A DNA stretch of 64,000 nt from Cloeon dipterum (Eukaryota > Arthropoda > Insecta > Ephemeroptera > Baetidae), in the NCBI RefSeq assembly GCF_949628265.1, contig NC_088789.1:4030001-4094000 (forward strand). Reading direction: 5' to 3'. Below are positions 38,101-52,900 of the stretch, one piece after another (position 1 is the stretch's first letter; the number at the start of each line of letters is the position of its first letter). Position numbers and translations under genes: made by a program. The notes under the pieces are model-generated. The model was not told the DNA's origin. It ran no database searches and saw only the letters and a list, made by a program, of their open reading frames with translations.

Positions 38101-41100
38101 CGTTAGTCGCACAATGCGCCAAGAATATAGATTTTCCGCGCGAGACAAGGCACGATTGCTTAGCCCTCTGCAAAGCGTCCTAGATCTCTGCAGCCACTAG
38201 GCAGGCAAGCAGGGCGAGAAACGCGACGTCGTTGTTTGCTTGCGGTGGCGGTGGTGCTCGAGACCGGGACCGCCGGCGGCCAAGTTCGCTAGATCTGCAC
38301 TGGACCAGCGGGGCGCCAGAGTCAGAGAGGCGCGAGCGGCTCACTGCTCCTGCCACTCGGGAGATGGCTCTCGGACGGAGCACTGCCCAAAAACCCTTCC
38401 TTCACTTTCTCAGTGACCGACAATAGTTCAATACGTTTTCTTTTGTAACAAAAATTTATATAGAAGCACAATAAAGTAAATCTGTCCATATCACAAATTA
38501 GTATTTCTAATATATATTTTAATTTTTATGTGCTGACTCGTTCGGTAATTTATATGTTAAAATATTTATTTTAATTTATTTGGCTAAATATTCTAGCTTC
38601 GCACGCGTATCTAGTTAAAATCTCGGTGAATTCTACGGGTTTTTTAAGCTAAAAATTTAAAATGGCAAAAATAAAAAATCAAAGTGGCCTCTGAATGTTA
38701 AAATGTTTCCAAACAAAATTAAATTTACTAAATAATTTATTTTCCACTTGAATGTACTATATGCTATTAATTTCCATCTATTTGTCATATTACAGTGCAT
38801 TTCCTATGATTTATCGGCATTCCAACAAGCCAATATGAAGGAAATTCCAGAGCATTATTTCCCTCTCAGACGCGACAACAAAAGGAGAAAAGGCGGCGGC
38901 GAAATGCGGTGTCTCTCTCCTTCATTTTCAGATTATTAAAGGAACACAGCATAATAATGCACTCGAGTGCGATGCGTGCCACGCGGTCGTCGCATATTAG
39001 AGTACCAATGTACACCGCGCCCTTTTCATTCCATCCAAGAGCAGAAGAGCAGCGCCGACACCTAGCTTTTTGCGCGTTCCCTGCGAAATGCACAACCAGG
39101 AAAGAATTGACTGAATGAATGAATCAGGGGAAATGCAAAAATAAAACAAATCGATATTAGATTCGACCGGAGGAATAACCTTAGACGAGATGCGAATTTG
39201 ATTGTAGACCAAAAAAATGTGTTTTAATTTTAAAATATACGAAATTTAGAAGATCAAAATTAATTCACGTGTTTTTTTATCGTAAAAGGTTTGTAGAAAT
39301 TATCATACACTCAGTTTGTTCCTTAAATAGTTATTCAGCATTTATGAAGCAAATTCAGATGATGGAAAAAACTAAACTTTTTGTTGGGGGCGAAAAACGT
39401 GTGTTCCTTGCGTCATAAGTGCTCTGGCTGCTGTTGTACTCTCCTTTTTGGGGATGATGCATGGCTTTTTGCCTGTTATTTATTCCCTCTGTACCGCTTG
39501 TCCCCCAATTTATTTCTTTTATCTCGAAGGCGGAGAGTAAAATCGTGTAATTTTGCTTGCCAATATGTTAGGTGTCTTTTAACCTATAAATCATGGAGCC
39601 GAGATGCCTGGCTGCCGAGGCTGTTTTGCTCGCTTGAACGCAACCCCTGTCGGTAAATCACATTGAGGGATGATGGGGCGTCTTAAGGAGACTCACTCAT
39701 TTATATGGAAATTGGCCGAGGGAGGCAGCGAAATATTGTCGTCTGCAAAGGGGTCGCGCGGCAGTAATATGACAAATATCGCCGCCTCCTCGCCGCTATT
39801 ATTATTCCTAATGCATTGCGGCGCAGCATCAAACAAGTTGGTTCGCTGCGGGGTTGCGTGCCGTGCGTGTGAGCTCATTTGACAACGCTTCGATGATTAT
39901 CACGCCTTCATACACTACCAAACTAACTAAACAACAAGCATATTTATAGTTAGTTTGACTAAAGATTTTTACAGTAAGTATTTATCTGCTGATTAAATGT
40001 AAATTATTCATTTTTTAAGAAATTTTGGCCGAAGAAAAGTAAAAAGAGACAGCACATATTCTTTGAAACAAACCGTCAAACTGAAAATTTGTCGGTTTTT
40101 TACCACAAATTTGAAGTGTAGTTTTGTGGCTTTGTTTGAGGAAATTAATATAACTGTTTAGGTTAGAGCTATAGATTCAGCTACAAACATACTCTATAAA
40201 TGGTTCGAATTAGATGACTGAAATGACGGAACGCAATTTTTATTTCGTCACATATGAGAAAATGCACTGTTGAACTAGAACAAATTTTATAAAATGTGAT
40301 TTCCTGAAAAATCAATGCTGGACGCGACTCTTTAACTAAAAAAAAAATTGTGCCCTATGTTTTTATAGTTGTTTCTCGCTTAAATAAATTTTCACATTAA
40401 TTTTTGTTACATTTCCAGAGCATGAATTTCAAAATTCAAAATATTTTTCTTCACTTCTCTGCAGCAAACATATTGATTTTTAGCAATAAAAATAAAAAAG
40501 CAGAAAAGCTCTTCTTTTTTGAGTGAATAAAACACCCTTGGAGAGTAATTATACCTCTGAGCATGAAAACAATTTCAAATATTGTCCTTTGATTTTCATT
40601 CCAGCAGCATATCGATTGCATGCAATTACAGGAGTCCATAAGTGGCGAGTGCAAAAAGCGCGCGTATTTAAAATGCGTCGGCGAAAACGTTCTCTGATCT
40701 TGCATGTGTGTGTGCCAGTGTACAAAAATGTTCTTATGCCTAAAAAGCAGTAATGTTGCTACACACTCATTCGCTCTCTCGATTCGCCGGCACGACAATT
40801 TTTTTAATACTTTTCGGTAAAGAAAATGATTAAATTTTTTTATACCTTTGTTGTGCGCGCACCTTCTATAAGGTTATAATCCCGCCCAAAACACTAAAAT
40901 TATAGGCTTTGAGGCCTCGGCTCGGGTACAAGCCCGGCAACACTGAGTCGGAAAGCTCTGCCACACGGTCGCCGATGCTCAAGTGTATCGGAAACTCCCG
41001 CCGCTCCCACGGTTTAATCAATTAATAATTAAGTAATTCAATTTAATCGCCAGTGTGGCTTGTTGTAATTAAAAGTGAAATAATCGCCACGAAAATTTAG

Positions 41101-43486
41101 CAAGTTCACGCCCGATCAAGATGAACTGCCTATGTGTAAGATATTTTTTATTGCTTTAAATGTGATAGACCACATTTTAAAATATTTTTAAGAAAGACAG
41201 GAAAATAAATGGAAATGCTTGGAGTGTTAGCAGCTAAATTTTCTACCTTGATCCTGAGAAAATTGCTGGGTACCAAGAGGTGTTTTAAGCCGCTAGAGGC
41301 TTGTGCTTTTGTGGCGATTCACGTTCGCTCTGCGTGGTGCTGTATACAATAGTAGAAACAATGCAATGATAATGTAGCCGTGTTATTATCTTGCTTGTGA
41401 CCAAGCATGTGATTTGAAAGAGATTTTCCTATCATTTCTTGTGTACCATTATGGCTTATAATTTTTCCTCATCTTCATATCATCATCTCTCGGCTCTGCT
41501 CGTCGGCACTGTATCTCGTGGTCCCTTTTATTATTATATATCAAATTTTAATGACGCTCATCTCTCGCTCACGGACCTCGCCCCTTTTCATTTTCTACTC
41601 GAAACCTAACAGTTCATTGTGCCATATGTGAAAACTCAAAAGTTACCGAGAATTTCAGCTCGTGGTCTAAAAATTTGGCACAGTTTGCCTGGCGGCTTGC
41701 ACTTGCTACAATATTTATGAAGTTGCATGCAATATGGGGAGAAAACGCGGCCGTAAAAAGCTAATTTATTGAACTGACCGCATCCACAGAGAACGCACAC
41801 AGACGCGGAAGCCGCATCAAAATTTGATGAAGCCAGGCTAAAATATTCATCACGACCATTATGGTTCATGTTTGCGCATGAGGCGTGGAAAAGGAGGAGA
41901 GAGGCTGGCAGCGGGAACAAGAAAACGAAATTTAATCAACCCTCCCGCTTTACGATTCCGATTGATTGCCCGGCCGGTGGCGAGTTTTACGACTTTTGCG
42001 CTGATCATCCCTTCCCGAGAACCTCTATTTGCAGTCCAATGAATATTGGATGTACATACCATTGGCCAACAGCATTTTTGCCGTGGCTTTGAGAAAGTTT
42101 CCAACGCTGTCAAAAAGTGAATGAAAACTACATTGGCCATAAAATTCACACTAAAATAAAATGCGTGGTAAAAATTACGAGCTCGAATTAATCCTGCGTA
42201 AAATATGCCATCCTATGAATGTTAGACAGGCCAAATATTAATGGCGAATTAGTCGTTTTAATGAAGGTTGCTATCGCATAAAATGCACTACATTGAGGCA
42301 GATGAGTTTGTGAGCAGCCCGCTGCTGGCGCACATTACATTACAAAATTACCCCTCGAAGTGCCGGGCTGCTCGTTGTTGTGGGGGAGTTTTATAGGTTA
42401 GTAGAGGCGTGAGAGATGCTGTGTGATCATCGCAGGGGGAGCTGCAAATAAGACGTGTGCCCGGCCGCCTCCCCGGCCGCTCAGGGGTGCCAAAATTAAT
42501 GCCATTTAAGACTCAAAAAGCTGCTCGCTCGCCGCCGATCAGCCGACCGGGCGGTTTTATTAAAGTAGCAGTTGCTTCGAGGCTTCCAGGGGATGGTTTC
42601 TGCTGACCGCAGATGCGGTTTATCAGGCTCCATCGAATGCATTTTTCTTGCTTGTGTTTTTAGCACTACTAAAGCTCTATGAATTTATGAGATTATAAAA
42701 CTGTTTGATTCTTTTACTACCTCCTAAATGGGACTGTCTAACTTGTAATGCATGAATAAACTGAATTGATTTTAAAGCCGTTGCTCGTAATTTGTAACAA
42801 ATGCACGTCACTTTGCACATTTTCAGTCTAGTAAACACTACTTAACATTTATTTTGAAATCGAATTTTTATTATATTGACAGGGATTAAATAGTTTTCCT
42901 GTACTTGTGACTCCATACGTAAAATATGTTGTTGGGACGCGAGTTTCTCGCTCTCAGTAAGTGGCTAAAATAAAAACTCTTACTCAAAATATATTTAAAA
43001 AGTTTTTCTAAAATTGTTACGATTTTTTATGCTGCTTAAAAATGTGTATTAATTTCTGAACATTTACAGCCCCCAAGATTTAAAGAGGTTTCTTTGAAAC
43101 AATTTTTTACATTAACATTATTGCACATTTCGTGCAAAGAATATATCAAGTTTAAATAGCAAAAGATTGAGAGGTTCGGAAAAAAGCTTTCCCTGCTCGC
43201 AGCCATTCTATTATCTCGTGCAGCGCCTGATGCGCATAGTTCCTTCCCTATCGAACTAATCTCATTTTCCGGAGACATTTCAACCCCAGCGGATTTTGCA
43301 TAAAGAATCTTGTCATCATTTTCTGATTCCCGCGTGCGCTGCCAGCTTTGAGAGCCAAAATTCCCATCCTATTTCCTTCCATAATCGATGAGGTCGTGAT
43401 TCTTTCGCGAGCGCGGGCGAGAGAGGTGCTACAACAAATAAGCCATTAGCCGCGCGGCGCTCTGCCTCATCTGCCACGCTGCTTTC

Positions 43487-43505
43487 TTCTCTCTCTCTCT
43501 CTCTC
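43487..43505. repeat. (TC)n microsatellite / GAGA-factor-type tract
   Basis: An uninterrupted CT repeat of about 19 nt, with a GCCAT motif about 45 bp to its left. GAGA tracts can bind GAGA-factor-type proteins, but the tract may simply be a microsatellite. Confidence 0.8.
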
Positions 43506-46500
43506 CTCGTGTATTACACATCCATCCCTCTCGCAACGAGATATATACCCGCCGCGTGTAATATATTCTCGCGGCCTCCCGGGAGCCCTATTTCTAGTTA
43601 AAATGCAAATTTCGCCGCTTCCAAAGACAACATTCTCCTTATTATTTTCTCCTATATGTCAAACTTTTTACCTTAAGGACGAAATAAATGAAGTGTATCG
43701 TATTATGCACAGGCCCGTTTCCGATTTTGCATAATCAGATAGATAATCTTCTTACGCGCGGGCCCGCCTCGTGCGAGGCGGGGGGTTAATCTGGAAAACA
43801 GGGCCCGCACTCGACGTGCAAAACAAGATGAATAAATTAGTCCCCGAATGAGAAGAGGCAAAAGCTGCTGAAGAAGCCATCAAGACGGTGCGGCGTCGCA
43901 GGCAGCAATAAAAATGAACATAAATCATAGGGCGAAATAAAAATGCTCATTTAAAGTGAGAATTCTCTCGGAGAAAGTCGGTGCGAACAGCGAACTTCAC
44001 TTACCCGCTGACTCAGAGTGCACTATAAAGCCCTCTCGGATTATGTGAAGGGGTGCTTTCCTCCTCGGCCTTTGTACTTTTATTCCGCCGCACTGACTGA
44101 GTGCACCGAGCGCGCGATATTATTGTTTGCCAGACGTGCTATTGCGTTCTCTCGACGCAGTCAGCTTTTGGTCCACACGCGGGATAAACGTCTGCCGCAA
44201 GGATTTTTCCTCCTCAGCAGAAACAGACTGATAAACGAAACGCCACTAAGAAATCATGAGAAGACACCTCTGTTAAATTAATTAAATTTTACCGTTTAAT
44301 GAGAATATTTATATTATTAAACTCTTATCACTGCGAATAAATACATTTAAATAAATTTTGGATATTAATGAAATATTCAGAGCTTGGACTGCTTTTAGCA
44401 TAAACAAAGTATGAGTATAATTGAATAAAGAGGTGATTATTTTGTGTTGTGAAATGGATATATAGAAATAGAGTACATTAACTATATTTTTTTTCTAAAT
44501 TCTGTAGATGACAGCATTATCTTATCCAATGAAGTTTTGATTTAAAACTGACTGAATCCTGAATAATGCGAGCAAAAGCGATAGTGTACGTGCTGCAAAT
44601 TTTTGCTTTCCCTTCTGCAGTCTTTGTAGGACTATAGAGAATAAAATTTTAGCCATTAAAATTGAACGTTTAATAACACTATATGGCAATTTAATGCCCC
44701 TAAGGTTGCACAAGCTTTACTTGTTGGAGAGGGCTAGTTCAAGAAACTTATAATCTTTCAAAAATCCTGCTACCTTAATTTCTGCCCCCGTCGGCACATT
44801 TGGATTCTTTATTTTGACAAAACATGCCACTCCGACGATCAAAATAGCAACAAAATTCTATTTGGCCGTAAATTTTATCTCTATATCTTTCTTGACTGGT
44901 TTTGGATTGGATTTTACAATTCATCGGCATGAAGCTAATTTTTCAATTCGTTTAACTATATCTAACTCTTATAAAAACTATCCAATTTTGTTTTCTGAAA
45001 GAGTAAAAGGAGAGGCTTGATTCTTGATTTGAATGTTGCGCACGTAGTTGCTAAAAATGCAAATATTCTTAATCCTTTCAGGCCATTTGCTAATTTTTAT
45101 TTCAGCTTGGCACCAAATTAGTTTTTTTCCTCCTGCTCCTTGTTTCATTCCGCCTTCTCTCTTTCTCTCTCTCTCGAGGGGAAAACAGTAATAAAAATAA
45201 TAAAAATGCGCTCGGCGTGAGCTGGCAATATGTTGCCGACGGATTTTTCTTTCCTTCGCGCAATAGGGGCTGCAACCCCCGAGTCGTCCGCTGTTCGCGA
45301 CAATGCAGACAAGCTGCCATTAAAGCCTCATTACTGCGAGCGGCTATTAATTACGGCTTACAAGAAGGGATTAAACTTTATGTCACCTCAGCAAAGGTCA
45401 ACACGGGAGCTCTCAGCGCAAACCATGGCTGCAAGAGGGGTGAATAACGCGCATAACTCTGTTCACTTGCGTCTTCTACAGGATTCAAGAACGAATCTGA
45501 TTTGAATTTGTGACAAGTTATGCATTGGAAATGCGAAAATGACAATAATTAAAAAGGTATGCTGGTGAGAGAAAGGAAAGAATGTGATTTTATGTGATGA
45601 CGGTAGCGACAGAAATTAATTTCCTTTGTTCTGAAGTGTCAGTGCTGGGGTAAAACTCTGATAGAAGCTTTTTGATCGTTTGAAAGTCAGAAATTCAGTC
45701 AATTTCGAGTTTCTAAACTCCCTCGCGAGCTCAGGCAGCGAGTGCCGAGCCGAACTTTCCATGTGGAAGGCCGCTTTGTATTCCGGTCGCTTACTTCTTG
45801 CTTTTAGTACGTGTTAAATGATGCGCGAAACTAAAGACAATTACCCGATGTTGTAAGAATGAATTGTGAAGTTTCTTTTTTTAATTAAAAGGGGGAGAGA
45901 AACATTTTTTCTCTCTTCCTTCGCTGCCCTCTCTTTTTCTCCTCCCGACTAATTTGCTCCCGTCGCCAACTCTTTAATTTACTAGACAAAAAATTTACAT
46001 TCGCTCTCCTCTCGTCGCAATAATGCACTTAAGGAGAACGTTCGAACCTCCTCTCTGCTCTCACTCCGCGCCGGGCCGGATTATTTCGAAGCGATAAAAT
46101 TTTATTCGGGCCACGCGATAGTGAAATTGAATTTGTTTTTCCGATCCAATTAATATTTAAAAGAGGCTGGCCTGCGCGCGTCACGTATATCGAAGATGAT
46201 ATGGTCCGGTAGGAAAAGTCGGGAAAAGTCATAAAACGCGCTGACCCTTGGCTTCTTGCCGGCCGTAAAAGCCGGCCAGAGTGCGAGGGCGAGCACGGGC
46301 CTCTTTTTATTTTATTGAGGCCGCTCCTATTGAAATATAAATGATGAGACTTTCCACCACTCATGATGAAAATTTCCTCCCTCTGGAGAATGTGCCCTTA
46401 CAATGTAAGACCAACTCTCTTGAAGTCTTGTTACAGTATTTTGTAATTTGGATTGTGAATTCTCACAGCTCCCTCGATATTTTACATTATTCGAAAATAA

Positions 46501-46916
46501 TAACCTGCTCTTCGTTGTTTTAAATCATTGATACCATTTTCCGACATTTTTAAATGGAAATCTCTTCAAGGAGAATCAAATTTCACGTTCCAACAGTAAT
46601 AAAAAAGCTAGTGAGTGAGAGGTCGTCGATCTCTAGTGCATTTAATGAGTAAAAATCGAAAAGAAATGCAAATTCAAAGCCATTTATTCCGTCACCCCTA
46701 ATTCTGGGGCGCTCTCTCACTGGTCTCTCTTCGTCTTTTCATCCCCGACTGCTCCTTTTCAGTTTCCTGTCTGCGTGCGATGCAATATATCTGTTGAGAC
46801 GTGACGGCCTAACTCTCGCCTTTATCCGCGCGCCGTGCTCGGCCAAAATCAAGTGGAGCTAACTTCGGGCGAATGCAGGAAATTAAACGATTTCTCTCTC
46901 GCAAGATAAATTTCGC

Positions 46917-46960
46917 TCACGTGACTTGTTCTCTCTTGGCAGTCGCAGAAACACGTGTTT
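46917..46960. promoter_or_regulatory. Paired ACGTG palindromes (candidate bHLH-PAS sites)
   Basis: TCACGTGA at 46,917-46,924 and the 12-bp perfect palindrome AAACACGTGTTT at 46,949-46,960 lie 24 bp apart. Both contain the ACGTG core bound by Trachealess:Tango-type dimers, and also the general E-box CACGTG. CACGTG is not enriched overall in this region. Confidence 0.25.
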
Positions 46961-49900
46961 CCTCTGCAGCAGCAGACCAAATGGAGCAGAGGTGCGAGCG
47001 ACCGAGCAAGAGCTGGATTAGAAGCGATTTGTTACGAAATTGGCGAGCTGATTAAATCAAGAGCAAGAGGGTGCAAAAGTTCACCCAGGCCAACTTTCTT
47101 TTACACAATTTCTCCTCAACCATGAAATACAAGTTTTCTTATTCTTCTGAAATTAAATTTTTCAACCAGACAAGAGGATTTTAGTTTATACACACTGAAA
47201 ATATACGTTCGAGAGCAGCTCATAGGAGAAAAAAGCTGGGGAATTTGTTAAACGCAATAAACGCTAGCAGACTGTGTTCTATAAATCATTCTCATGTGTG
47301 TGAAAGGGAGGCGGAAAAAAATTAATCACTCTCCTCGCGCTTTCTTTCTTTCTTTCTCTCGCCTCTTCTCGCACTGCCAATATCAAAGTGTTTATTTTGT
47401 TAAATCGATCTCTCTCCCGCGTGCTTGTTTGCTTGTGTTCCTACACAAAGCACAAACAGCGCGCGTAGGTGACAGTGTGCAGGCCATTTTTCACCGCGCC
47501 GGCTAATAATGCAGCCAAGACAAACACTCAAAAGTAGCTTGCCTGGGGGAAATGGCAATAATGTGTGCGCCAAGGAGGAAAAAGTACATTGTCTTGTTTG
47601 CCGCCGAGAGCACACAGCCGAGAAGAGACAGAGGAAAGAAAAAAAGGGGAATGTATCATTAGATTTTCAGTTCCCTTCAGTGAATTTGCAGACACTGCAT
47701 TTTCTAAAATGTTTTGCTTTGTGTGCTTTTTATTTTTTTAATACAATGAAATTAATATAATACTTCATTTTGTGGTTATGGTATTTTCAAGAAAACCAGG
47801 GTAAAGTAAAAATCTTTTATACAATGCAAGATTGCTATATAAGTCAAATTTAAATAAAATTCTAATTTAATCAAGGAAGCTAACCTTTAAATTGTATGAG
47901 GCTAATTGGAGCAATGAAAATTTAATGGCTCTTCTTTCATTCCTTAATTTTTTCGTTATGATTTTAATTTTCTGTAGCGTAGCTCTTGAAATCGTGTCCT
48001 CACATTTTTCCGTAACAATGATGCTAGATTTGATATCTTTCGCGAATTGTTTTTACTCATTAATTTTCAGCATTGAGCGCCTGAGAGCAAAATATTTTGA
48101 AGGGATGGAACACGAACTAATTTCCTAAACATCGAGATCAACCCCTTGGAGGAGAACTCATCAAAATACTGTATATGTTTATGCGTTGCAGAGTGAAGAG
48201 ATGAATTCAGTCGCGTGTGGGTTCTTGGAGCGGTGTTGTGTTTATGCGCGCAAGGGCGAAGGAAGCCGGGAAATTCACAGAGGACGTTATTTCATTTTGA
48301 AGATTCGAAGGCTTTCCCCTAGAGTAATAAACGGACAGCGAGATATTTGCATAAAGACGCAAAATGAACCGGCTCAAACCTAAGGAGGGAAAAAGGGTTG
48401 CAACTCGTTGTCGCAATTGCCAATAAAATTGCCACTCACTGAAGGAGAAAGTTCAGTTGGCATTTTCAAACAAATTTTATTTGAATGCATCGAAAGCATA
48501 GGTGCAATGGGCACAACAATAACGCCCTGCCTTTTGCGTTATCGGCGTAACTGGCACTGATTGCGTGGCCGGCAGATGTGCCAAATGACATAATTCGGCA
48601 GTTTGGCCGAGCAAGACCGAAATATTGCAACAACAAAAAGCCACCTTTATTTGGCCATTATGTAAATATCAACACAGACCCTCGTCCATTCCGGACACTT
48701 GCGGTCAGCCGCGTGCACTCTCTGACCCCGCAGCAATGCATCATTTTTATTATTAAAAAAGCGCACATTCGACTCGCATTAGGGGAATTGAGTCATATCC
48801 TACATGTGGCTCGGGACAAAGACTTTTTAAAATGCTATTTCACAAACATTTTTCGAGTTTTAGCTGATTGGAAAACATTTTTTTATTCACCTGAGTATTT
48901 GTTGAACATTCAAATCCCGAAAAAGTGACACTGCATTAATTCTAGTTCATCTGTTTGACTCATTGTGAAGTCTGGGTTGATGAGAACGCACGTTAAAGTT
49001 GCCTGGCTGTCAGATTTCAGCTTGAGATGCAATTGACGTCAGTCGGAAGAATAACTTTCAATAAATTTCAACGTAGGAGGTATGCACGCAGCGGTTGAAT
49101 GTCCATCAGGCTTGAAATGAAATTTGTCTGCAAGCCTCGCAGACATGACATCTGATACCACTTTTTGTCGTGCAATTAAATTATTTTTAGCGTTGGCTGC
49201 TCTGGTTATTATAAAAGCGAAAAATTCCGCTCGACATTCCGAAATGGAAAGAGAGCAACGCGTATATAATATCGAACCACATTTTCCACGGCAGGACTAG
49301 TTGCTTGCCCCGGCGCAACTGGATTTATAAATTTTAATCAGAGCAAGACCGGCCCAGACCGACTGGCAATAATGACAACAATAACACATTGCTGCATTTT
49401 CAGCTCCCACAAGTCTCTCGCAGGGTGCTGCCTTCTTTGGCCATAAATATTTGATTTTTACTGCCGCTATTTCGCATACGGGCTGTCTCCTTGAGTGGAT
49501 TTATTTCCATATCAAGCGCACCGCAAATTTATGGCCTGGTGAATTATTAATTTTTACTGCCCGCAATCGAACCAAAGCACTAAGCCAGCCAATTTCCACT
49601 CTTTTTGTCTCCTCAGAAGCTTCTACTCCTCCCCCACGGTGTTTCTGAACAAAATGCCAGATTTTTCTCGTCGAAACTGAAAAATGAGATCACAATCATT
49701 CCATGTCGATTTTTGGGGACCGCTCCAGGATATTTTTTCTCGGCGCGGCTGACATAAGTGGAACGAGATTTTCGGCTGTTTGCGTGCGCGGCTTATTTTT
49801 CGCGATGACGAAAATATGTGTACACAGCGCAAGTATGCACGCACACAAAGTGTACATACGCGCGGCGGCACACACTCACTCGCGGGAGATAGAGAGAGAA

Positions 49901-52900
49901 AGAGCAGCGCGCGGTGCAGCAAAAAACTGGATTCAAAGGAGACCGCTACGCAACAACAATCAGAGCCGCTGAAGCACGCCCATTGTTAAAGACAATAGTT
50001 GGGCCTTATATGGAAATCCGTCGGCCGGCGGAAAAAAACGCCGGTGTGTGTGCTCCTGCAGTTGCTGGCACTTCCAATTTGTAAGGTGCACCTTTCAGAG
50101 CATCTGAATGGCCGCGGCGCGCGATTTATTACGTCTTTCTACATCAACAACGTATTAAATAAGCCTGCAATTTTATTGTTCGGTCCTTCATGAATCTATT
50201 TAATTGACGTTTAATTCTGCTCGGCCTGAGAGATGCGACACACAGCGCACCAGCCGGCGAAACCAGCACTGCATGCACGACGTTTCCTTCGGATTATCCG
50301 CCAGATTATTAATCTCCTCCCAGACTGTTTTCGTTTTGGAACGTCACTGCTGTGGACAATTCCAGAAATTGCCTTCTCATTCGGATATATTTGTCCAAAC
50401 TAAATATTTGAACAAAAAAACACGCGAATCAGTTTACAATAGCCGTTTGCCAGTTTAACAAAAGATTTAGGTGCAATAGTGTTCAAATTTACATTTTTGC
50501 ACTTTTGTCCTAATTAAGTTAAATGAAAAAAATTATGGGTTTAAAACGATTGATGGATTGCTTTTAATGTTTCTTTCATTATCAATAAAAAGTTAAATTA
50601 GAAACCACCACAGAAGCGATCCCTTTCCATAATGGTTTTTCGGGAAACCCACAAAAAAGTGTTTTGGCGTTTCTGGAAAACGCAGTTACTTGGAACCCTG
50701 TTTTCAAATGAAATCGCACAATACCAATTAGCCGAGATGCATGCTTATGAATGGGCGAGCGCGAAGAATAAAGGAGGCTGCTTCTTGGCGTCTGCCTTAC
50801 GCGATTTCCATTCATTCATCTCTCATTTCATTGAGTAGCACCTCTTCAATGGCTCATCTTCCTCTTCTCGCTCTCGGCTCCTGTGCAGACTGAGCAGCAG
50901 GTAATTACGCAAAACTATGTGTCGTGTCCCGTCAGAAGGGGAGCAGAGACGAAGCTCGTTCGCGAGAGAGAAAGAGCAGTCGAGAGAATATAAACCGTTG
51001 TTTTTCGTCTCCACTTTCGCATTTATTTGAGGAGAGAAAAAGCGCGGCGGCATTCCTGCGCCTCGCGAACAATGACCGTTTTTATGCTCAAATATGCAAT
51101 TAAAATTATTCACAAAGACCGATACAGCAGGATAACGAGACCGCGCGCCGAGTTGACTGACTGTTCTTTGTGCGAATTTGTGCTGTCGCTATGCTCCACT
51201 GCCTCCTTGCAAATTTATTTTCGGTCACAGCCGATTCTCCATGAAAATTCTATATTTTATTTTCCTCACAGAGATCTCCTAAAATTCTCTAATAGATACA
51301 AGACATTTTTAGGTTTTTAAAAATAAACTGATCAGCATCTCAAAGAAAAAAAACATTTCCTCTTTGATGTTTCAGAAAGTTTTCATATCAGATAAGATTC
51401 GAGAAATGCACTTGCACCGCGTGCAACGCTCACCCCATATCAAAAGTTTCTTTGAACAAGAAGCGTGTAGCACCCGTTCCCCGCAGTGATTTTTTATTCC
51501 TTGTGAAATGCAAATTTCCGCCGAGCGCGATTATCTCTCGCACCTCCCAATCTCATTTTCGCGGCGCCGAAAGAATTCCAAATCAAGGCAGCTTGTGGTT
51601 TCTCACTTCTACTATATTCCCATGTCTGGAATAAAAAATTCATAACTTAATATTGCCGGTTTTCGGATGGCAGGCTGCTCTTTTTTAACTGCACAATAAG
51701 AGGATCGGGGGCATGTGAGCCAGCAACACACACACACATGTGAGTGCATCATTTGTCATAACGTAAAATCGTTTTATATGCAGTCCCCCTCGGAAGAAAT
51801 CCGCCGCACACACGTAAATCTCGGCGAGAGATAAAATAATGCGCGGCCGATCTGCCCCCGCCTGTCTCGTGTCCACAGCTATTTTTTATTCGGGTAATTA
51901 CATGTCATGCGTCCATTTTTGATAAAGGGACGCCTCTTCCAAGCGAAACTAACTTGCGGCAAGAAGTGGAAAAGGAACGATATCGTCTTGCAGGTGATAT
52001 TTGCACAAAACTTAAAGTTAAGGGCAAATCAAGCAATCGTAAAAGTCTTTAAAAACAGTAAAACTAATTATTAGTTCATTTACTTTAGATATAATTATTC
52101 ATAATACATCGGATAGATCTAATTAGTTAAAATTTTTTTTTGTTACTAAACGTTTTAAATTTAAAATTTAAGAAGAGTAATTAGGACGCATTATTCTGCT
52201 TAAAAAATTTGCATTTTATTGATTTTTTAAGCAAGTAGAATATTATTTCAAGTTTACTTCCTTATTGTAAAATCTAACAGATGCATTTTGGCATTCCTAA
52301 CCTGAATAAAGCGATTTCATGTTGACATTGTGTAGTCTAAAACTAAATTTAATGACATGCACTTTCTGGGGAATGCATTCAAGAGCACAGACCTACAAAG
52401 AATTTAAATACATTATTGAATCTAAGAGCAACCTTAAAGTTTTGGAACTTTTCCAACAGAAAATTATGGGAAAAAACAACAATTTGTATTTTCCTTAACA
52501 AGCCTCTAACTCTCCTATTTTAACATTCTCTATACAAACTGATAAATTGAATCAAATTTCCTTTGAATTCAAAATGAAGCTAAAATATAAGTATTTTTCA
52601 ACCTAAATTGTATTGTAGTGTGACATTAACAAGCAGTGACAAACGCCAAAGTTTTTGCGAGACATTCCAATCTAATTCTTTCGGAACGGACAATGCATGC
52701 GTTTTGAAATGCATTCAGCTTTAAAACCGGTTAGTTCATTTCGTATTTATATAAATCATAACAATCAATTCGCCAGTGCGTGCACTATTGAAAGGCAAGT
52801 AATGCAACATTTTAATGCCCGCGACCTTCTCACGGAATGATTGATTTCTAGTAAAGATAATTGTAACAGGTTTAAAGGAGCTGCTTCATAAATATGAAAG

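Noticed and set aside
40205..40225. GGTTCGAATTA resembling a tRNA B box; similar GGTTCGAAC on the minus strand near 46,040
   Set aside because: No A box or cloverleaf-compatible stems lie in the preceding 60-70 bases at either place.
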